From: a virus
Length of the DNA stretch: 27,804 nucleotides
Reading direction: 5' to 3' (one strand)
IMG/VR virus record: IMGVR_UViG_3300030117_000581
Coordinates: 11,252 to 39,055 of that record
Shown here: positions 24,362-27,804 of the stretch, piece by piece
How the letters are laid out: each line of letters starts with the position of its first letter
How positions within the stretch are numbered: position 1 is the stretch's first letter
Position numbers and translations under genes: made by a program
Notes under the pieces: generated by a model
Told to the model about the DNA's origin: nothing
Databases searched by the model: none
Seen by the model: only the letters and a program-made list of their open reading frames with translations

Positions 24362-25267
24362 TTAAAAAGTAGTCGCAAGTTGAGTAGACTTGTCCTCAGC
24401 CTCCTCAGAATAAAACCTTTGGTCAATAATCTTAGTAAGATTGGACATCTTCTGTCCCTGATCAAACAAAGAACGACCACGACCAAAGCTGGTGAACGCA
24501 TTTTCTAGCGACCACACATTGTCTTCTTTGAATTCAACATGCTCAGGATTGTTGAAATGCTCAAGCACGTCAAGAACATGAGCCTTTGCAATTACTCCAT
24601 TCTTAACAGCTTCGATAATAAGAAACCGAGCATCATCCTGAGTGCATTCAGTTTCTTTGTACTTGTTCATGCGAGTGACCTCAAGCTCCGCACATTGCTG
24701 AACATTAGCGATCATGTTTTTAAGTAAATCGTCTACTGGTGTAAACTCTCCCATATTAGACGGATCTACTCCTTTGGTGTGCTTTCTCCTGAAAGAATAA
24801 TCAGCATTAAACATACCGTTACTACATACCTGAACACGTTTGCCGAATAGTCCTCCCAATGCAATAGACATATCGCAAGACTGAACCAAAGCCATCTCCC
24901 AAGAAATACCTGCTACATCTGGTAAAATATCCTTGTGTGTAATACCAAACATAGTAAGAAACCGACCATACTTAGGTAAGTCTGGTATTCTTTTCTTAGC
25001 ACTCTCCCTAGAAAGCCCGACATAATTTACGCTGTCGCTTACTCGGAAGCCTGAAGATTCCAAAGCATTCTCAGCCATGCCAACGAATTGATCGTGAGGA
25101 ATAGGTCGCCAATCACTTGGACCAAGTTTGGGGACAGAAAGATCCTTCAGTCTTTCACGATCCCATACTTCTCCCCAGTTACCTCCATCGAAAGGAACTG
25201 GAGCTTTGGGTCTACTTGCCTCTACGTATGCAGGAACTGCCTGCTGTCCTAATGTATTTGTAACCAT
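24362..25267 (-). CDS. DUF932-like phage/plasmid protein
   Basis: From the ATG at 25267 (GGAG 9 bases upstream) this encodes 301 aa. The pattern WEMALVQSCDMSIALGG, RVQVCSNGMF, then RRKHTKG resembles DUF932 proteins of phages and plasmids, whose conserved core has a -VCSN- motif. Residues 190-230 hold VTRMNKYKETECTQDDARFL and IIEAVKNGVIA, likely helical. The function of the family is not established; members often sit near early or anti-defence genes. The start overlaps the end of the preceding 68-aa gene, and the stop runs straight into the palindrome. Last gene before the integrase. Confidence 0.7.
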   Translation of the reverse strand: MVTNTLGQQAVPAYVEASRPKAPVPFDGGNWGEVWDRERLKDLSVPKLGPSDWRPIPHDQFVGMAENALESSGFRVSDSVNYVGLSRESAKKRIPDLPKYGRFLTMFGITHKDILPDVAGISWEMALVQSCDMSIALGGLFGKRVQVCSNGMFNADYSFRRKHTKGVDPSNMGEFTPVDDLLKNMIANVQQCAELEVTRMNKYKETECTQDDARFLIIEAVKNGVIAKAHVLDVLEHFNNPEHVEFKEDNVWSLENAFTSFGRGRSLFDQGQKMSNLTKIIDQRFYSEEAEDKSTQLATTF

Positions 25268-25268
25268 G

Positions 25269-25475
25269 TTAAAAGTCTCCAAGTTTGTATGATTCTATAT
25301 AAGAATCAGGGTTACGTAAAATATCCATGAGCCATTCACGCTCTGCCTCACAGAGTAAATCTTCTTCTTCGTCCTTAAGTAATATCGCTCCTGCGTATGT
25401 CAACGCCATTTTTTTATTCTTAGCTTTTAAGAACGAATCTACAATCTTAAGTTTGTTAGTCCAGAAAAATCTCAA
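25269..25475 (-). CDS. Hypothetical protein, 68 aa (TTG start)
   Basis: Read from a TTG directly after the preceding stop, with AAGGAGGT 10 bases upstream, a strong signal for an otherwise weak codon. The product is charged, with helices such as KIVDSFLKAKNKKMALTYAG and acidic DEEEDLLCEAEREWLMDILR. An internal ATG (Met23) is a less likely start. No family recognised; it belongs to the early gene cluster. Confidence 0.6.
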   Translation of the reverse strand: MRFFWTNKLKIVDSFLKAKNKKMALTYAGAILLKDEEEDLLCEAEREWLMDILRNPDSYIESYKLGDF

Positions 25476-25745
25476 TTAGTCTGTACCTCCTTCCGCTAAC
25501 TTTAGCTCGTCGTGGTAAACCGCTTTGGAATACCCAAACATTGTGGGCAACTCCAAGGTTGACCCGTACCTATGGAAAATATCGGTGAACAAATCTTGTA
25601 ACAATTCTTGGTCAGTCATGTTGACATCAGCATTAACCATTGACCTGTACATGTTCAGTATCTGTTCTCCTTTCTTAGAATATGACAATACATTCCTCTG
25701 ATTGATCTCTGAAAAATATTCAGCATGTTGCAGTCGCTCGTTCAT
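25476..25745 (-). CDS. Hypothetical protein, 89 aa
   Basis: The ATG at 25745 has AAGGAG 7 bases upstream and lies 26 bp inside the 3' end of the Cys-rich gene. The product starts MNERLQHAEYFSEINQRNVL and looks all-helical and soluble, with an acidic middle (MTDQELLQDLFTDIFHRYG). The same frame stays open further upstream inside the Cys-rich gene, but that part is probably shadow. No recognised domain. Confidence 0.6.
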   Translation of the reverse strand: MNERLQHAEYFSEINQRNVLSYSKKGEQILNMYRSMVNADVNMTDQELLQDLFTDIFHRYGSTLELPTMFGYSKAVYHDELKLAEGGTD

Positions 25746-26505
25746 TGGCTGTCTCCTTGACAGTAAGAGAAGTGAAGTGCTTCGCACCTGATCCGTGGAC
25801 TTGTTCCACAATATTAGGTATCTTAGCAGAACGATCACGAAACGCCCCTGCACACAAGCGACAGTCATAACAAGTAGTTTTCCTGCCCATAGTTTTAGAA
25901 GCAGGACAAACAATCTCATCTGGCTGTAATGTATTTAAGTCGTCCGTGACTCGAAATGTGCGATAACCCATGTCATTAGCCCGTTGCTTTTGATCAAGAG
26001 TTTCAACACTAGCCATACAATAATCGGATAAATTGTCGTAGTCCGACAAGTTCTCCCATTGATGTGTGTAGCCCATATGCCCCTTTGACTTGTGGAGCAA
26101 ACGATCCCACACTTCCTTGTTAATCATTGCAGGATCACCATACGATCCCAAACGAATAACACGATCTCTTCCCAGCGACTCAAGAGAAGTAGCTTTTGGA
26201 TACCCTCCTTCGCTGTACTTCTTCCAAATAGCATTGTGTGATCTCATGTTCACATAGCAAGTCCTAGTGCCATCAGGCTGAGGACGATGAGGACACTCAC
26301 CACAAATGCCAGACTCCGAGCGATTCTTAATAGCCTCGCTAGGCTTCTCGTTCTTGAGTTGAATTGTAACTTGTATTACATTCGCACCTGTTTTGATGTT
26401 GTGAGACGGAGTACGGAACCCAGTACCAACAGCAAAAATCTCAGTAGAATTGTCGTACTCCGACAACTGCTCGTGCAATACATAACCATTGTGTTTTAAA
26501 TACAT
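25720..26505 (-). CDS. Conserved Cys-rich phage protein, function unknown
   Basis: From the ATG at 26505 (GGAGG 5 bases upstream, leader of about 16 bases from the promoter) this encodes 261 aa. Cysteines cluster in ICGECPHR, TCYVN and, near the end, CPASKTMGRKTTCYDCRLC. Between them are RLGSYGDPAMINKEVW, GYTHQW, YCMASVETLDQKQRANDMGY and RTFRVTDD. I remember this pattern from proteins of unknown function in many phages and proteobacteria. The Cys groups suggest a bound metal or iron-sulphur cluster. It is the first gene after its own promoter, so it should be expressed very early. Two palindromes of the 17-bp family lie inside it, both encoding LS(E/D)YDN. Confidence 0.75.
   Translation of the reverse strand: MYLKHNGYVLHEQLSEYDNSTEIFAVGTGFRTPSHNIKTGANVIQVTIQLKNEKPSEAIKNRSESGICGECPHRPQPDGTRTCYVNMRSHNAIWKKYSEGGYPKATSLESLGRDRVIRLGSYGDPAMINKEVWDRLLHKSKGHMGYTHQWENLSDYDNLSDYCMASVETLDQKQRANDMGYRTFRVTDDLNTLQPDEIVCPASKTMGRKTTCYDCRLCAGAFRDRSAKIPNIVEQVHGSGAKHFTSLTVKETANERATATC
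26033..26049. promoter_or_regulatory. 17-bp palindrome variant inside the Cys-rich gene (distal)
   Basis: TTGTCGTAGTCCGACAA matches the consensus with one arm mismatch. It is intragenic and in the same codon phase as the site at 26450, both encoding LS(D/E)YDN, so peptide-level constraint is possible. Confidence 0.45.
26450..26466. promoter_or_regulatory. 17-bp palindrome variant inside the Cys-rich gene (proximal)
   Basis: TTGTCGTACTCCGACAA, one arm mismatch, lies about 55-70 bp downstream of the predicted transcription start. It would suit a roadblock operator for the promoter at 26528-26555, in the same relative position as the palindrome below the other promoter. Confidence 0.55.
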
Positions 26506-26527
26506 ATCTACCTCCATGTCAATGTAT

Positions 26528-26555
26528 ATTGTACCAGAAACTGAGGGACAGTCAA
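26528..26555 (-). promoter_or_regulatory. Host sigma-70-type promoter for the Cys-rich gene
   Basis: On the minus strand the -35 box TTGACT and the -10 box TACAAT are 16 bp apart, with the predicted start near 26521. The spacer CCCTCAGTTT-TGGTA is almost the same as in the promoter at 27687-27714. The -35 box lies between GGGAC and GTCCC, an inverted repeat that could be an operator. A strong terminator lies directly upstream. Confidence 0.85.
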
Positions 26556-26562
26556 GTCCCAC

Positions 26563-26610
26563 AAAAAACGTGAGGAGCCGAGATTTAGTTTTGGTGACTC
26601 GACTCCCCAC
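26563..26610 (-). terminator. Intrinsic terminator before the second early promoter
   Basis: On the minus strand GTGGGGAGTCGAG pairs with CTCGGCTCCTCAC over 13 bp (two G-T pairs) around a 15-base loop, followed by G and six Ts. It lies just after the 121-aa gene and isolates the upstream unit from the promoter that follows within 10 bases. Confidence 0.9.
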
Positions 26611-26621
26611 GCCAACATGGG

Positions 26622-26987
26622 TCAACTTGGATTGAATTTCTCTAAGTATTCACAAAAGTAAGAATCAACAACACCTTCGCAATCCTCAGAGAATGTCTCT
26701 GGTGATTCTAACAGCAAAGTATGGCACTCGGACATCATCTCGTCCATATTTTTAAATACGGCTGACTCGATACCACAAGCTATTTCTACTGAGTCTTCTC
26801 GTTTGATTATGTCAAACTTAAGTCCGAACTGGGAAAGAAAAGTCATAGCTTTCTCCCGTCCTTCCTCGTTCTGCTCATTTATAACTCGACCCAAACAATG
26901 AGCAGCGACCCGAGCGGACAAGGCATTCATTAGGCTTTCCGCTAGTAACCTGTTTATTGCTTCTGCAAATTTTTCACCTTTACTCAT
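26622..26987 (-). CDS. Hypothetical protein, 121 aa
   Basis: The ATG overlaps the stop of the Api92-like gene (ATGA), so the two are translationally coupled; GGGG lies upstream. The product starts MSKGEKFAEAINRLLAESLM and is predominantly helical, with a Cys-containing acidic C-terminus (SEDCEGVVDSYFCEYLEKFN). I see no membrane segment or known motif. It is the last gene of the first early unit, ending 12 bp before a strong terminator. Confidence 0.6.
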   Translation of the reverse strand: MSKGEKFAEAINRLLAESLMNALSARVAAHCLGRVINEQNEEGREKAMTFLSQFGLKFDIIKREDSVEIACGIESAVFKNMDEMMSECHTLLLESPETFSEDCEGVVDSYFCEYLEKFNPS

Positions 26988-27451
26988 TGTAAATACCCCG
27001 CAATCTCACAACCCGACTCACGGTAAAACCAAGTCATCGAAGCATAATCATCAAGTATCTCTCTAACTTTATTATGCACTCCTTCAGGTGGATTCCATGG
27101 TGTATCGAATGACATGGAAATATTAAGTTCATCATTATCTGAAAAATAAATATCAGAGCGATCCCATTTCACACCCCAGTTGTCATATCGCCAATGATAC
27201 CAGTCATAATCTTCACCATTCTCTAAAACATACTCAGGTAGTCTGTCTTTTACTTCTACTATTTTATGCTTAGGCTCTGGAACTATAATCTTAAAGCTGA
27301 ACCAGTTATCCTCCTCCTTCCAGTTCCCTTGGCATTTTTCGTTACGTTCTTCCAATGGAATATTAATAGCTTTCCTGATTCGCAGTCGTTCTTCCATAGG
27401 ACAGTCTCTATGAAAAGAAATATCTACTTCGTTTATGCACCAATTAGCCAT
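26984..27451 (-). CDS. Api92/DUF1281-like protein
   Basis: A 155-aa protein with features of the Api92-like/DUF1281 (YubB ferredoxin-like) family: MANWCINEVDI at the start, then WYHWRYDNWGVKWDRSDI, and near the end MSFDTPWNPPEGV. The WY-WR--NWG-KWD and PW-PP blocks are the hallmark. These proteins are common on phages and plasmids, and their function is not established. GAGGTG precedes the ATG, which overlaps the stop of the upstream 55-aa gene. It belongs to the first early transcription unit. Confidence 0.75.
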   Translation of the reverse strand: MANWCINEVDISFHRDCPMEERLRIRKAINIPLEERNEKCQGNWKEEDNWFSFKIIVPEPKHKIVEVKDRLPEYVLENGEDYDWYHWRYDNWGVKWDRSDIYFSDNDELNISMSFDTPWNPPEGVHNKVREILDDYASMTWFYRESGCEIAGYLQ

Positions 27452-27611
27452 TGGACACCTCCTCAGTCATCATAGAATTAACTGATTCTTGTAGTTCTTT
27501 CAGTAAATCGTTTTTGACTTTTTCTTTCTCTAACAGAGAAGTTTCCATATCAATGATTGAGCATTGTACCGAACCTAGTAGTTCGATAATTACATTAACT
27601 GGACGTTTCAT
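27444..27611 (-). CDS. Hypothetical protein, 55 aa, first gene of the early unit
   Basis: A short frame starting MKRPVNVIIELLGSVQCSII, with GGA about 7 bases before the ATG; an ATG two codons earlier is possible but sits too close to the binding site. The second half is a charged helix (LLEKEKVKNDLLKELQESVN) that may form a coiled coil. Its stop overlaps the ATG of the Api92-like gene. It is the first gene after the promoter at 27687 and the palindrome at 27627, so it should be among the earliest proteins made. No family recognised. Confidence 0.6.
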   Translation of the reverse strand: MKRPVNVIIELLGSVQCSIIDMETSLLEKEKVKNDLLKELQESVNSMMTEEVSNG

Positions 27612-27626
27612 ACCCATGTCCTTTCT

Positions 27627-27643
27627 TTGTCGTACTACGACAA
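27627..27643. promoter_or_regulatory. 17-bp palindrome in the leader of the first early unit
   Basis: TTGTCGTACTACGACAA is a perfect palindrome lying between the promoter and the first gene, about 40 bp downstream of the predicted start and 16 bp before the ATG at 27611. Here it has the strongest case as an operator that blocks elongation or initiation. Confidence 0.72.
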
Positions 27644-27686
27644 TTTAATTAGAAAAGCCAGAGTAACGCTACCCTGACTTAGGTAT

Positions 27687-27714
27687 ATTCTACCATAAAC
27701 TGAGGGAATGTCAA
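27687..27714 (-). promoter_or_regulatory. Host sigma-70-type early promoter
   Basis: On the minus strand a consensus -35 TTGACA and a -10 TAGAAT are 16 bp apart, with the start near 27680. The spacer and flanking bases (CCCTCAGTTT-TGGTA-AATATAC) match the promoter at 26528-26555. TGAGGG and CCCTCA form an inverted repeat around the -35 box. It should be read by the host polymerase right after DNA entry or in the prophage. Confidence 0.88.
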
Positions 27715-27719
27715 CCCTC

Positions 27720-27743
27720 ACAGCGACCATGGCGACAGCGACC
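27720..27743. repeat. Tandem GGTCGCTGT repeat upstream of the early promoter
   Basis: Two copies of GGTCGCTGT (minus strand; 27735-27743 and 27720-27728) are spaced 15 bp start to start and end 5 bp upstream of the -35 box. This is a possible activator or repressor site. No counterpart is seen at the second promoter. Confidence 0.5.
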
Positions 27744-27773
27744 TAAAATCCTGCGAGTGACCAAACCTATCAC

Positions 27774-27791
27774 AAAAGCCCCTTCGGGGCT
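27774..27791 (-). terminator. Intrinsic terminator at the right edge
   Basis: AGCCCC and GGGGCT form a 6-bp GC-rich stem with the 3-base loop GAA, followed on the minus strand by four Ts. On the plus strand the stem is followed only by TATCCC before the As, so the minus direction is favoured. It would end a transcription unit lying to the right, outside the window. Confidence 0.75.
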
Positions 27792-27804
27792 ATCCCAAAA
27801 AAAT

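Larger units (their letters stand above)
23136..24364. repeat. Direct repeat bracketing the integrase gene
   Basis: The same 21-base sequence occurs at 23136-23156 and 24344-24364. It contains the palindrome ATGTCGTACTGCGACAA and runs into a TAA stop on the minus strand, once the integrase stop and once the DUF932-like stop. The repeat unit therefore includes the end of the preceding gene at both places, with the integrase and its leader between them. This looks like the footprint of a cassette gained or duplicated by recombination at the palindrome. Confidence 0.75.

Noticed and set aside
25746-25919. Upstream extension of the 89-aa protein to a hydrophobic 147-aa form
   Set aside because: The extension is antisense-free but lies in the overlapping Cys-rich gene, has no start signal, and the ATG at 25745 has a strong AAGGAG.
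23137-27643. CRISPR-like repeats
   Set aside because: The palindromes are hundreds to thousands of bases apart with no regular spacers and no cas genes, so this is not an array.

Overview
The window is most of the genome of a T7-like podovirus (Autographiviridae-type). One strand carries essentially all genes: every supported CDS is on the minus strand, so transcription runs from the right end (about 27.8 kb) to the left end, and the last gene runs off the left edge. The base composition is AT-rich, genes are packed with 1-50 bp overlaps, and most starts have a strong AGGAGG-type ribosome binding site, with several TTG starts. A single-subunit RNA polymerase, an integrase just upstream of it, and a T7-order replication and virion block resemble the temperate T7-like phages of marine bacteria, such as integrase-bearing pelagiphages. 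The host cannot be fixed from this sequence.

Right region (27.8-24.4 kb, early/accessory): a terminator, a host sigma-70-type promoter and a run of small genes (55 aa unknown, Api92/DUF1281-like, unknown 121 aa). Then comes a second terminator-promoter pair, a Cys-rich 261-aa protein, two small unknowns and a DUF932-like protein. The two promoters share a nearly identical spacer and carry inverted repeats around the -35 box.

Control region (24.4-20.7 kb): a tyrosine integrase with a terminator-like hairpin in its leader, then the T7-type RNA polymerase. The integrase gene is bracketed by two identical copies of a 17-bp palindrome. Variants of this palindrome (TTGTCGTA-N-TACGACAA) occur seven times in the window and look like operator sites.

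Replication region (20.7-14.2 kb): gp2.5-like ssDNA-binding protein, RusA-like resolvase, primase-helicase, an invertebrate-type-lysozyme-like endolysin, a small sigma-region-4-like protein, family A DNA polymerase, a LAGLIDADG endonuclease, a 5'-3' exonuclease and a DUF1599-like protein. Several of these overlap out of frame by 100-190 bp.

Virion region (14.2-0 kb): two small genes, portal, scaffold, a three-gene lysis-type cassette (holin-like, 58-aa membrane peptide, overlapping lipoprotein), and the major capsid protein behind its own palindrome. A strong terminator follows, then tail tubular proteins A and B and internal virion proteins of the gp13, gp14, gp15 and gp16 types. The tail fibre and packaging genes expected next lie outside the window, as does any repressor.

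No stretch longer than 300 bp lacks a gene. The largest gap is the roughly 205-bp integrase leader. No convincing tRNA, CRISPR or insertion sequence was seen.
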